Assembly (NCBI RefSeq): GCF_026151205.1
Contig: NC_087072.1
Location: forward strand, 3,615,375-3,679,374
Reading direction: 5' to 3'
Length of the DNA: 64,000 bases
DNA from: Bolinopsis microptera
Lineage: Eukaryota; Ctenophora; Tentaculata; Lobata; Bolinopsidae
A program made the position numbers and the translations under genes. Shown in pieces: positions 1 to 11,277 of this stretch (position 1 is its first letter; the number at the start of each line of letters is the position of its first letter). The notes below the pieces were generated by a model. That model worked only from the letters and a program-made list of their open reading frames with translations, was not told the DNA's origin and ran no database searches.

Positions 1-157
1 AAGCAAATCGTTCAGTATACACACTGAGTGTAAACGGATGTATGGGAATTGGGACACACCTTAGAAACAATTAATAACTTAACACATCAGCCTTATATTT
101 AATAACCGATATATAACTGGTGTCCCTCACGTTGTATCGGGTGTGTTACTGTGGAAT
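1..157. other. Flank left of foldback element
   Basis: AT-rich sequence to the left of the foldback element. I see no gene, RNA or repeat in it. Confidence 0.5.
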
Positions 158-175
158 AAGGCACTATCCGTCGCG

Positions 176-560
176 GAGTCGAGTCCGCGGCGGAGCCGCC
201 GGACTTCGAGCGGACTCCGGCGGAGCCGCCGGACTCCGAGCGGACTCCGGCGGTGCTCCGCTAAAATGTATTTACAGTGGACTCGAGTACATTTTGGCGG
301 ACTCCGAGCGGAGCCGAGCGGACTCCGAGCGGACTTTAAAGTCCGCCGCGGACTCCGAGCGGCTCCGCGGCGGCTCGGTGGAGTGTCCGCCGCGGACTAA
401 GCCACTAGGCGGACTCAGGTCCGCCGCGGACTCCGGCGGAGTGCTTGGCGGACTCCGCCGGACCTCTACGCCAGACTTGAATCCGGCGGAGTCCGGCGGA
501 GCTTGGCGGAGTCCGCCAGCTCGGCGGACTCCGCTCGGAGTCCGCCGGACTCCAACAGAG
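176..560. repeat. GC-rich GGAGTCCGC repeats, left arm
   Basis: A mosaic of GGAGTCCGC / GCGGACTCC units with CCGGCGG spacers, much richer in GC than the flanks. It is the subterminal repeat zone of the foldback element and is mirrored in the right arm. Individual units are themselves short inverted repeats. Confidence 0.75.
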
Positions 561-2499
561 TCCACTGACTTCCGACCTCCGTCTTCCGACCCTCGGCTAA
601 ATTTGTCACGTGACATACAAAATAGCATTTTGCAATATTGTGGTCAGATGAAAAGGTCGCTAGTGATAAACCTTAACCATTACCCTCACAATGTCAATAG
701 TGTACAACTCTAGTCCTAACTTTGACCCTATAATGTATAAACGTTGACCCTAACCCTCCACCAAACCGTCCGCAGCGAAATATCAATGTCATTGACTGGT
801 CACGTGACCAAAACAATTTTTGTCATATTATCTCATATGGGGAAGCGTTTTTAGTTTTACCCTACACGTTGCATGTGGCGTCATTCGGATCCCAGCAAGC
901 AAAAATACGTCGACCATCACAGGACGACGCCAGCCAGCACTCTCTACGCTCTTCGAGCTCCGATCGTCCTGTGACGAAGTAAGGACGAAGCCTGAGGTCC
1001 TCAGGTAACATCGACCACCGATTGAAAATTCAAAGATTTTTTGACATAAAGGTCAAATGTAAAACTAAAATCTTGATGCTGATTGATTGACGACGTCAAT
1101 TTTTGAGCACAGCGCGAGCGCATGCGGAAAAGGACCGCGTAGCTAGTCAAGATGTTGATAAATATTTGGCTTGTGGCGCGATGTGTTGCTCTAACTATAG
1201 CCCTCTCGCTTGCAGTAGCGCGCGACCGCCGGAAATGACATGTGGAACAAGCGCGCCCGCAGCGGCGCGAAAGCACCTGGTTAGCTAAAATTAAATGAAC
1301 GCGATGTGCCTTGCATTGTAGGATGAAATCCTACTAGCTGACGCCACTCGCAGCTGTGATGTTCGCTGTACGTCAGCGATCGAAATTTATACGCGTATCA
1401 CCCGTTAAGATGTGCCACCCGACGCGCCACGCAATTTTTCTCGTTGCTCGTCGCATGTCGACGCCCTCATTAAATTTTTGGAGAAAATCGCTCGCCAAAA
1501 TTTGTTGGACCAGGACGATGTCCTAGCCTGGCAGCTCATTGCGCGGCGCGTCGCAACGAGCTTCGTTGTTCGTCGACGTGCGACGAGCAACGAAAAAAAT
1601 TGTGTGACGCGTCGAGTGGCACATCTTAACGGGGGATACGCGTATAAATTTCGATCGCTGACGTACAGCGAGCAGCACAGCTGCGAATGGCGTCAGCTAG
1701 TAGGATTTCATCCTACAAGGCACATCGCGTTTACCTAGCTAACCAGGTCATTTCCGCCTCCGGCGGTCGCGCGCTACTGCAAGCTACTGCAAGCTACTGC
1801 AAGCTTACTGGGCCGCGCTCAGCCTGTCATTCCGCCTAATCTCTATTCTATATGTTTATGAACATAATAGCCTGAGGTCCCCAGGTAACTGCAAGCGAGA
1901 GGGCTATAGTTAGAGCAACACATCGCGCCACAAGCCAAATATTTATCAACATCTTGACTAGCTACGCGGTCCTTTTCCGCAATATGCGCTCGCGCTGTGC
2001 TCAAAAATTGACGTCGTCAATCATTCAACATCAAGATTTTAGTTTTACATTTGACCTTTATGTCAAAAAATCTTTGAATTTTCAATCGGTGGTCGATGTT
2101 ACCTGAGGACCTCAGGCTTCGTCCTTACTTCGTCACAGGACGATCGGAGCTCGAAGAGCGTAGAGAGTGCTGGCTGGCGTCGTCCTGTGATGGTCGACGT
2201 ATTTTTGCTTGCTAAAAACGCTTCCCCATATGAGATAATATGACAAAAATTGTTTTGGTCACGTGACCAGTCAATGACATTGATATTTCGCTGCGGACGG
2301 TTTGGTGGAGGGTTAGGGTCAACGTTTATACATTATAGGGTCAAAGTTAGGACTAGAGTTGTACACTATTGACATTGTGAGGGTAATGGTTAAGGTTTAT
2401 CACTAGCGACCTTTTCATCTGACCACAATATTGCAAAATGCTATGTTGTATGTCACGTGACAAATTTAGCCGAGGGTCGGAAGACGGAGGTCGGAAGTC

Positions 2500-2890
2500 A
2501 GTGGACTCTGTTGGAGTCCGGCGGACTCCGAGCGGAGTCCGCCGAGCTGGCGGACTCCGCCAAGCTCCGCCGGACTCCGCCGGATTCAAGTCTGGCGGAG
2601 AGGTCCGGCGGAGTCCGCCAAGCACTCCGCCGGAGTCCGCGGCGGACCTGAGTCCGCCTAGTGGCTTATCCGCGGCGGACACTCCACCGAGCCGCCGCGG
2701 AGCCGCTCGGAGTCCGCGGCGGACTTTAAAGTCCGCTCGGAGTCCGCTCGGAGTCCGCCAAAATGTACTCGAGTCCACTGTAAATACATTTTGGCGGAGC
2801 ACCGCCGGAGTCCGCTCGGAGTCCGGCGGCTCCGCCGGAGTCCGCTCGGAGTCCGCTCGAAGTCCGGCGGCTCCGCCGCGGACTCGACTC
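2500..2890. repeat. GC-rich GGAGTCCGC repeats, right arm
   Basis: Reverse-complement partner of the left-arm array, with the same unit and order. The differences between arms are small, which implies either recent origin or homogenisation between arms. Confidence 0.75.
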
Positions 2891-2908
2891 CGCGACGGAT
2901 AGTGCCTT

Positions 2909-3835
2909 TATTAACGTCCGAGGGGCAAGTTAAAAAATTCAACTTGGAAGTTTAGTCACAGTTCATTATTTGGTAAAATGAACAGGGACTCCATGTAATG
3001 CCGTTAATAAACATTACTGCCACTGGATTACAAGTGTGTCACGTCATTTCTAGCCAATGATTTAGATTATTATTATCATACGATATTTGGAGTACCTGCA
3101 GCATAAGGAGAACTCGGAATTCTAGTCTTGAACATATAGTTCAAGGGATATAGTTATAGCAAAAACGATCGGGTTAGGTCGCATCAACAATGCCAATAGC
3201 AAAAATATGTTTGATCTTCAAAATTAATTGTACACTAAGGTAAGCGACGAAAACCCTCATTTACATTGGCATGCACCACAATATTCGTTTGTTCATCTGC
3301 ATATGCAGGCAGCAGCTTAATTATGGCCCACTGAATGACTGAACCGTAATATTGATTGATGATACACTGGTCAGATTGAATCTGGAAACAATCAAACAAA
3401 TGACATGCAACTCAGCAAGCGATCAAATTAAAGCTGGAAGTGAATAGAATCTGTTATCAAATGTAAAGCTTAATTTCAATACGGTCATAGACAGCGAACA
3501 AAACAACAGTGAATCGATTATAAACTGCGTGAGGAAGTGAAGTTACCAGAGCCAGACAAAAATACAGAGCCAGACAAAATTGATGAGCGCTCGATTTTAT
3601 CACAGAATTTCGAACTGCAGAGTGATTTTACGCCGCGCATAGCTCACGTGACTCAATATAAGCTCTCCTATTGGCGCAAACGTCTCAGCCAATCAGCATC
3701 TACGGCACTTTTCTGCCGTAATTTGATACATGTTACGTATCACAAATATCAGAGATGTTATGGATACACCAGGAAGGAGCACCTCTGCGCGGCGTTAGTA
3801 AATTTACAAGTTCGCGCGAAAAATAGTCTTATTTT
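2909..3835. other. Intergenic, no gene seen
   Basis: AT-rich sequence with short chance ORFs only. No recognisable domain, RNA gene or tandem array. Confidence 0.5.
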
Positions 3836-3873
3836 CACTCCTGCGCGCAGTGTTGTGACCTCCCTTCGTCGTA
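3836..3873 (+). repeat. 38-bp inverted pair, left copy
   Basis: A 38-bp GC-rich block beginning CACTCCTGCGCGCAGTG and ending CTTCGTCGTA. Its exact reverse complement lies at 8547-8584. Similarity stops soon after the block on the inner side, so the pair could be the ends of one 4.7 kb element or two unrelated copies of a small dispersed repeat. Confidence 0.6.
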
Positions 3874-4999
3874 TTTTACACACATTTGGACGTTGGCAAT
3901 TTATTCCATCGATAATTTTAAAGTTTTAACATTTTTATATTAAATTCTTTTTTAATTTAGTTCTAAAACGATTGAGCTTGCTTTCTGTGAAAATTTAATG
4001 TACTTTCGTAAAATAATTTTGATGTGGCAGCGATTTGAAAAGGAAATTAGTTAAAAATAATACAAAAAAATCGGACATTTTTTGATATTAAAACATGAAT
4101 AACTTGGGCTGTGTTGACAGTAGAAAAATTTATTAACCTCTATCCGACAGCTTTAAAATTTTTCTACGCGCCGCGCAAATCCACGCGCGCATTTTAGCGT
4201 GTCAAAATCGTTTAAAACTAGAATTAGTTGATGAAGGAGCATAATGCAGATCATACGTTGTACGTGTGGCTTGAACATTATGATTTCGCGCCATTTCTTG
4301 TTTCTGCACTCGCTTTGAACTTTCATGGCTTTAACAGCAGTTATCGACTGACGACTTTGCTGTATTACATAGTGTACTTGGTACATAATTGATCAACGAT
4401 AATAGGAGGAACCCCTGCAAGCTTTAAAGGGCTCGTGTTACTTTAACATCACTTTTGAATTTCACGAAAGCAGATAAAAGGTAGGTTTTCGTTGAACATG
4501 AATCAAAGTAAGCTAATATCAATTAGAACGAGTATAATTGTGTTACTTTAATACATCGCTTGGTACTGTATTTTATAGTTAACTAACGACATTCTCGCTT
4601 TAGGTTATTTTATATAAAACACTTTTATCATTGTTGATTGTGACTTGTCCAATCATTGCACTAGTTTATTACAAAGATTATCAAAATCTTGCGGTAAAAT
4701 TATTATACAAGCACCCATAAATGACAAAAGTCATTTAATTTCAACATTCCTCATTGCTTTTGTGATTTCCTGCAGCTCTTACTACTGGGCAGCTCTTACT
4801 ACTGGGCAGGTCGCCCCGTGGTGGTTCATGGAGGCGTCTCAAAAAAAACTGACTGAACTATAATCTAAATATGATAAGTGCTTATTAACCTCTCTGCTTT
4901 AATTCAAACCTTTTATAGAATCTACATATGAACTTACAATATTTTGCAGTTTTAGTGACGTTGCAGAAACTCCGGAATACTGTGGATTGGGAGGAGGAG

Positions 5000-5135
5000 A
5001 AAGTGATAATTCTGTTATATGGCCTGTTTCTAGGACACGATAAACTTCCTAATAAGGTATTTTTTTCAGGATACGATAAACTTCTTAATAAGGTATGATC
5101 TGTAGCTAGGACACGATTAACTTCCTAATACAGTA
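5000..5135 (+). repeat. Three short repeats with GATAAACTTCCTAATA
   Basis: Three imperfect copies of a roughly 50-bp unit containing AGGACACGATAAACTTCCTAA and TAAGGTAT. No coding potential. Confidence 0.55.
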
Positions 5136-5287
5136 TGTGTAGATGATAACCTTCCTTCCTCTTCTAGATCAGATGGCTAAGTTACGGTGCAAAGACGGGT
5201 AGCTTGAGACTACCCGTTGTTACCTATAATCTAACTCACTCTTTCCACATACGCGGCTAACCTGTTCCCGATCAATATTCAGGTAGT

Positions 5288-6475
5288 GGAGAACTTAGAG
5301 TTAGATTATTTATTCCGCTTTTTGATTTTCCCCAGTCTTCATGCTAGATTCCCGTTCATTTTAGAGCCTCATTTAATCAGTCGGCCTTACTAAAGAACCT
5401 CTCACCCTAATAAGAACACGTAACTTGAAGTCTGATCGACTACATAGCTTTCGCTACAGCACTAACACGTGCATTTACAGAGGAGCAAAAGTTTGCGGAG
5501 GCATCCTAGAACGGTACATATTTTAACATATCATGCACAGGTGCCATTCTGTTTGTTTGGTTCACAGCTATTTCCTACTCCTAGACTTTTGATTTCTGTA
5601 CCAGTTTATCGTTAACTTAGAGTTAGATTATTATTCCGCGTTTTGATTTTCCCCACTCTCCATGCTTTTATTGCTAGATTCCTGTTCATTTCAGAGCCTC
5701 ATTTAATCAGTCGGCCTTACTAAAGAACCTCTCACCCTAATAAGAACACGTAACTTGAAGTCTGATCGACTACATAGCTTTCGCTACAGCACTAACACGT
5801 GCATTTACAGAGGAGCAAAAGTTTGCGGAGGCATCCTAGAACGGTTCATATTTTAATATATCATGCACGGGTGCCATTCTGTTTGTTTGGTTCACAGCTA
5901 TTTCCTACTCCTAGACTCCTTGTTCGGACTTTTGATTTCTGTACCAGTTTATCGTTAACTTATAGAGTTAGATTATTTATTCCGCTTTTTGATTTTCCCC
6001 ACTCTCCATGCTATTATTGCTAGATTCCCGTTCATTTTAGAGCCTCATTTAATCAGTCGGCCTTACTAAAGAACCTCTCACCCTAATAAGAACACGTAAC
6101 TTGAAGTCTGATCGACTACATAGCTTTCGCTACAGCACTAACACATGCATTTACAGAGGAGAAAAAGTTTGCGGAGGCATCCTAGAACGGTACATATTTT
6201 AATATATCATGCACGGGTGCCATTCTGTTTGTTTGGTTCACAGCTATTTCCTACTCCTAGACTCCGTGTTCGGACTTTTGATTTCTGTACCAGTTTATCG
6301 TTAACTTAGAGTTAGATTATTATTCCGCGTTTTGATTTCCCCACTCTCCATGCTATTATTGCTAGATTCCTGTTCATTTCAGAGCCTCATTTAATCAGTC
6401 GGCCTTACTAAAGAACCTCTCACCCTCTTAAGAACACGTAACTTTAAGTCTGATCAACTACATAGCTTTCGCATA
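5288..6475 (+). repeat. Satellite array, 320-348 bp unit, about 3.4 copies
   Basis: The phrase CTTAGAGTTAGATTATT recurs near 5290, 5611, 5961 and 6305, defining units of about 320-350 bp. Each unit contains the same order of segments (CATTTAATCAGTCGGCC, GAACACGTAACTTGAAG, TTTGCGGAGGCATCC, CCATTCTGTTTGTTTGG). Copies differ by a few substitutions and short indels. The last copy is cut after CATAGCTTTCGC, where a second array starts. Short ORFs inside are not genes. Confidence 0.85.
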
Positions 6476-6655
6476 CCGTTTCGTATCACGTATTTATCAT
6501 CTCTCCTTCTTCAGAGACTGGCTTTATTTCAACATACCGTATCGTATCACGTTTTTATCGTCTCTCCTTCTTCAGAGACAGGCTTTATTTCAACATACCG
6601 TATCGCATCACGTTTTTATCGTCTCTCCTTCTTCAGAGACAGGCTTTCTTTCAGC
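6472..6655 (+). repeat. 61-bp tandem repeat, three copies
   Basis: Three near-identical copies of a unit containing CATACCGTATCGTATCACG and TCTCTCCTTCTTCAGAGAC. It lies directly against the end of the larger satellite array and the start of the RT fragment. Confidence 0.85.
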
Positions 6656-6660
6656 ATGGT

Positions 6661-6871
6661 TACCCAGAGACTTGATGGTATCAGGGTTCTCGATGTTCTG
6701 AGTAATGAATTTAGTTTTTCCCTTCATTCATTCTAAGTCCCACTGTGGCAGCAACCCTTTCTATCTCTTGCATCAGCGTCTCTGTCTCCTTTTCAGTATC
6801 TGCTATCAGAGCAATGTCATCCACAAAACCAGTGACCGATATCTTCTCCACCTTGACTCTCCTACTCCTAT
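6661..6871 (-). pseudogene. Non-LTR reverse transcriptase fragment
   Basis: Read on the minus strand, about 65 codons are open and encode a reverse-transcriptase palm segment: VTGFVDDIALIAD, where FVDD stands in the place of the catalytic YxDD box, followed by an acidic helix and GLRMNEGKTKF, the usual segment after the active site in LINE-type enzymes. The frame begins and ends abruptly, so this is a relic. It resembles the LINE relic at 37911-38600, which carries a corresponding GLHLNESKTKY stretch. An element-end relationship with the adjacent tandem arrays is possible but not shown. Confidence 0.8.
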
Positions 6872-8546
6872 AAGGCTAAATGGTAAATCCTATTTCAGGG
6901 TGCTTGCTTAAGGCTTGTCTCATGCAATAGTCTAGGGCTATTATAATGAACAGGTACGGTATGGTGCTAACATCTGCAAGATCTTAAGGAGAGAGTGGCG
7001 TGACACACCCTCTGTAATCAATAACATTTTGCGAAACTTTCAGAAATACTAAGTTTGACCCAGATTTAAAGGTCGCTAGACTGAATGTAATATTTCAGTT
7101 AACAACTCTACCTCGATTCGATGCAGTGCACAGTGGGAAAGGTTGAAGTTGACGTTCAAGCAGTCACCCTGCCGAACAAGAAATCTTTCAGGCCAAGAGG
7201 CTAGGTGACTAGAAACTCAATCACTATATCCGTGAAACTTGTCGGGAGCACTGTTATGTGAGTTATTTTACCTTCTAAATTCCAATGAGCATGAAAATTA
7301 CCCAGGTTCATGGAATGCACGAAAATGAACAAAAATTAATATTCTCCTAAAACTAAAAGTGCTCAGAACGGTTTAAAACTGGCCGGAAAGCGTTTAGATT
7401 GGTCCTAGGACCACTCAAACCAAGTTTGGGAATCACTGCATGTCTACAACCGATGTAACCAATGTTCCAAAATGTTCCAATTTTGTCCCAATAACTCGTT
7501 CACCAGCCTACCTCCGTTCACCAGCATGCGCTGTGACCGTCATGGTCACGGCGCAAGATGCGCGGATTTTAAAATGGCGGGAACACATTTTAATTGCCAT
7601 TGTACATTATAGTACATAGTGGATAGTGGAGTGTGTGGTCTGATACTTGATAGTAGACAGAGGTTATATTTGAAACATTCCCGGTGCCTTCAACTGTTCT
7701 TTACTGTGCATGCACTGACTATTTGATTGCTTAAACGAATAGGCGAGCCTTCAAAAACATTAGTTTCAATGTTTTCATAGTTTTATGATGCAAATATAAT
7801 TTTTCCATTTACATAACTGATAATACCCCCAATATCTTTTCAGTTGTGGAGGTCGGACCGAAACTGTAATCAGACACTAAACATTGACGAGGACCAATTA
7901 CTCTACTCTTTCAATGATTAATAAAGATCGCTGATTGCTTTTACTAATGTATAATGTTAAAATGAAAGAGAAACTATCGAGACGAAAGAGAAAAAGGCAC
8001 TCATTTATTTATAGTTTTATGTCTTAACAATGATATTCGAAAGCTAATTTTAAAAACTGGCTCTGAATCCTTGCTAAATGATTTGGGAAGGTGTAAGGGC
8101 TTAATATGCCTGTAGACATCATTTTCAGTGGGTTTTATGAAGTTTATGATTAGAGTATATTTTGGGACTGAAATAAGCGCAAGACCTTCGACGTTTCTAT
8201 TCCTACTGTTTTTTTAATTTAGCAAATATACAAACAAATTTTATACTGTCGTAAAGATAAAATATTTAGTTATCGGATAGAGACTTGAAAATTAAGTATT
8301 ACAATAACCAAGCTAAAATATTCAATGTTAAACTCAAAAATTTTCACGCGTCTATGAAGAAATATTTAGTTCTGCGCGTAGTTTTTTGGTCACATCTACG
8401 GCAAATTTTCGCCAATTTTGTTCATAGTTTCAAAATGTTATTTAGTAGACAAATTACTTTCAGACTACATCCATATTGTTTATTTAAGTCTAAAAGAAAC
8501 AACATTTATTTGACTTCAAAATTGTTCAATCTGAATACGAGCTAAT
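6872..8546. other. Intergenic, no gene seen
   Basis: AT-rich sequence with no recognisable coding domain. A short perfect stem (GTGACC-GTCAT-GGTCAC) lies near 7533-7552; nothing further supports a function for it. Confidence 0.5.
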
Positions 8547-8633
8547 TACGACGAAGGGAGGTCACAACACTGCGCGCAGGAGTGATTTTCCTGGCGCTTT
8601 GTTCTCGCGCCGGGAGTGAATCACTAATTAGCT
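8538..8633. repeat. Small MITE-like element with the right 38-bp copy
   Basis: The interval begins GAGCTAATTA and ends TAATTAGCTC, giving 10-bp terminal inverted repeats around about 75 bp of GC-rich sequence. It includes the reverse complement (8547-8584) of the block at 3836-3873. The inner GGCGC and GCGCC segments could also pair. It looks like a miniature inverted-repeat element, without an identified superfamily. Confidence 0.45.
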
Positions 8634-9169
8634 CACTATTCAACTCACAAGCATAATCTACAATCTAGATCTATAAAACGAAGTAAGAGTTGAACTTACA
8701 TAGATCATATAAATATGGATAATAGGAATTACATACACACATAATTGAACAGCATGAGACAAGTGGAAAACAAACAAACTAGAATAAATTTCAAGCTCGT
8801 AAAGGATAGTTGCTTGATATTAGAGATTTCAAAACTCTAGTCTGACAGTCAAAGTTCTCTTGTCTAACTTTTGTGCGTGTCGAACTTGATGAGTCAAGAT
8901 AGAGCACTTTAGTTCGACAGAGTCGAACCTCAGGGTTTGTCGAACTACAGTAAGTGACGAACTAGATTGCGTGTCGAACTTGAGTACGTGTACCGAATGT
9001 ACCTTCGGCGGCGCGCGCTTCGCGCGCGAAAAGTGGCATGCAACGTATGTCAAGCCGTAATTGAGTCGTATTTCTACCTACCAGGACCGTCGACGAGTCC
9101 AACTCGGCGCGCGTCCTGGTAGGTTGTAAACCTACAACTGTATTATGTCAAATTGCTATTATTCTAGAG
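8634..9169. other. Intergenic with GTCGAACT words and a hairpin
   Basis: The word GTCGAACT (or a close variant) recurs several times between 8870 and 8990. At about 9078-9122 the arms CTACCAGGAC and GTCCTGGTAG form a 10-bp stem around a GC-rich loop. No gene is seen. Confidence 0.5.
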
Positions 9170-9283
9170 GGGAAAAAACGAAAATTTTGATTACGTAATC
9201 AATGACCAACCCCCCCGTAATCAACCGTAAGCATTTGGAAACCCCCTCCCCCTCGGCTGATTACGTAATATGCGAACGACCCC
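9170..9283. mobile_element. MITE copy with GGGGTCGTT...AACGACCCC type end
   Basis: The right end reads GATTACGTAATATGCGAACGACCCC, matching the right end of the clearer copy at 58762-58888 apart from one base. The left side contains GATTACGTAATCAATGACC but its terminal bases are degraded. Non-coding. Confidence 0.55.
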
Positions 9284-9417
9284 AAAGTTGACGGTCTTCG
9301 CAGACCATTGACGGAGGTTACTCGTCTAAATTTCTTCGAAGATGGCAAGTGCTACGAAGTAGCGCGCGCCGGGCCAGACCATTAACAATGGTCAACGCAG
9401 ACCATAGTGTTGACAGT

Positions 9418-9665
9418 TGATTCACGATGTCAATCCTTCGCAGCTCGGCGAGGCCCAGTGGTGCATCTCGCCGATCTACCGAGAAGAATTATTTGATGCG
9501 CGGCGCGGCCCAGTAGTGCATTGCTTTTCATGGAGAATTATTGATTCACGATGTCAATCCTTCGCAGCTCGGTGAGGCACAGTGGTGCATCTCGCCGATC
9601 TACCGAGAAGCATTATTTGATGCGCGCGCGACCCAGTAGTGCATCGCGCTACAAGGAGAATTAAG
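9418..9665 (+). repeat. Tandem duplication, about 124-bp unit
   Basis: Two consecutive copies of a unit that starts TTGATTCACGATGTCAATCC and ends GGAGAATTA. Both contain CTCGCCGATCTACCGAGAAG and CCCAGTAGTGCAT. The copies differ at scattered positions. No coding content. Confidence 0.8.
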
Positions 9666-10971
9666 ACAGTAGCGTTTTTAGTTTTTGATTCTCCTTTAAA
9701 AGTATTCCAATTGCTCATAGTTTGTTTGCAACATTTGAGCATATTTCTTTGCTTAATCACAGAGTCCTGGTCAACAGAGGGTGGTTAAATTGGTGGTTTT
9801 AATTATCCTTAGTAATTGCACAGTAATATCACAGCAGCAGGTCTATCTGAAATTTATCGCTCCTACTAAATCGCTTGCCCAAATTTTAAGAAAATTCTTG
9901 TGAAAAGGCCCTTTGGGGTGTGAAATTGATCTGAATCGGTGTATTTTTTGACGCTGATTCCGAATCACTCCACATGACGTAGTGTAACAATGTTTCCACA
10001 GAGAGTTATGGGCAAAAAACTGTTTTGGTCACGTGACAGGCTAGTAAAACATGAATTCGATTGTTTAGGGCTTGGGTTAGGGTTAGGGTTGTGGTAAGGG
10101 TTATGGTTAGCTTCGGGGTTGTGGTTAGGGTTAGGGTTGTGATAAGGGTGAAATTTTTGGGCGAGCGAATTAGTAAGAGCCGAAATTTATACAAGGTCTA
10201 ATTTGATCACGACACACAGCTGCTGAGACCGATTGTAATTTTCTCCCCACCCTCTCTCTCTCTCTCTCTCACTGCTTGACCTGTAATAAAAAACCTCCTT
10301 TAATTTATACCCCAATTTACGCGAAATATTTTGTTTGTGTAGACTTGACCTTAAAATGAACAGGATAATATACGAATCGGACATTCTTTATATTTTAAAT
10401 GCCTACAATTTGGAATAATGCTGCCCTCTAAGGTGCCCTCTGGACAGTGCAGTGGTAGTATAGCAGTCGTTGCACAAGGCCACTGTTTCATAATTTTGTT
10501 TTACAGATGTATCTTGATTGCGACAGGTTTGTGCATGTGTAATATTTTGATGATCATTTTCCCTTATAACCTGAATGTAGACATTTTTCTTTCCTTAAGT
10601 AGTGAAGAAACGAGAGATTGATCTTCTGATCCTTACACTTCAAATATCACTGGACATACATGTCACCAACTTCAAATATCACATACATGCCAGGTGTTTG
10701 AGTGCTGTGTAAGGCAGGTTAGCCAATATCTTTCTTTTCTATTACTCTAGATGCCAGTCTAAAGATAAAACCTACTCTGCAGAGCAGTGACTAGTGACAG
10801 AGCTTAACTTTTTATGCTCAGTTTCAAACTATTGTTCACTCGATTAAAATTTCTACCCATCCACTTTGAATGGGAAAAGGTCATTCAAACAATATATGCA
10901 TTAAATTAAAAAAAAGGAACGATGTACACGTGATCTGAGATACCAATATCTCAATATCAAAAGGATAGTGT
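9666..10971. other. Intergenic; telomere-like patch and CT tract
   Basis: GGGTTAGGGTTAGGGTTG and degenerate relatives fill about 10065-10150, a short interstitial telomere-like stretch. A (CT)n microsatellite lies near 10250-10270. Otherwise no gene seen. Confidence 0.6.
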
Positions 10972-11277
10972 CTAGAAACATTCATAGTCCATGGTGGCAG
11001 GTATCAAGTTAAACGAAGTTACACTGACTGGCAATGTATACGATTGCCGTCTCCCTCTCTCACCCCTGACCGCTATCAGGGTGCTCCTGAGGATTGAGAA
11101 TCTAATCCTGGTGCGCATGTAACACATAATAGCCGCATAGTCTTCTCCTCTCTTCTGGGATAGTTTTTCAGCGAGTCTCTTGTGGTATCTTGTGGCTCCA
11201 CTTTGAATTGATTCTTGATTTAATTTGGCTTTGTCTCTTAAGATTTTATTTCTAAGATACCACTTTTTGAAGGGCAC
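10972..11277 (-). pseudogene. Retroelement ORF tail fragment
   Basis: The minus-strand frame contains RYHKRLAEKLSQKRGEDY followed by MRTRIRFSILRSTLIAVRG. This resembles the C-terminal tail (helix, then FYKRLA, then R.R.SF..LRSA...RG) found after reverse transcriptase in many invertebrate retroelement proteins. Only about 100 codons remain and there is no upstream catalytic part. The fragment abuts the TMEM260 start codon, so it probably overlaps that gene's 5' leader or promoter. The assignment is from pattern memory and the exact element class is not determined. Confidence 0.6.

Larger units (their letters stand above)
158..2908. mobile_element. Giant foldback (inverted-repeat) element
   Basis: The whole interval folds on itself. 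The outer end AAGGCACTATCCGTCGCGG at 158 reappears as its reverse complement ending at 2908, and matching continues with few differences through both arms to a centre near 1490-1550. The outer 450-500 bp of each arm is a GC-rich mosaic of short units built on GGAGTCCGC and its complement. The inner part is ordinary sequence, including a CCTGAGGTCCTCAGG palindrome near 990-1005 with a mirror copy near 2100. The right arm carries roughly 100 extra bases at about 1785-1890. No transposase frame exists; ORFs of up to 197 codons are translations of the GC-rich repeats. I could not find a convincing target-site duplication, so superfamily is open. Foldback DNA transposon is the likely class. Confidence 0.8.

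Noticed and set aside
120-713. 197-codon ORF at the left end and its relatives at 2353-2902
   Set aside because: They are translations of the GC-rich repeats of the foldback arms; the same peptides appear in both arms and in several frames.
3537-3929. 130-codon ORF as a gene
   Set aside because: No domain, no splice context, and it runs through a dispersed repeat.
9078-9122. Hammerhead ribozyme-like hairpin
   Set aside because: A 10-bp stem I is present and GACGAGTCC looks like part of the core, but the CTGATGA and GAAAC boxes are not intact.
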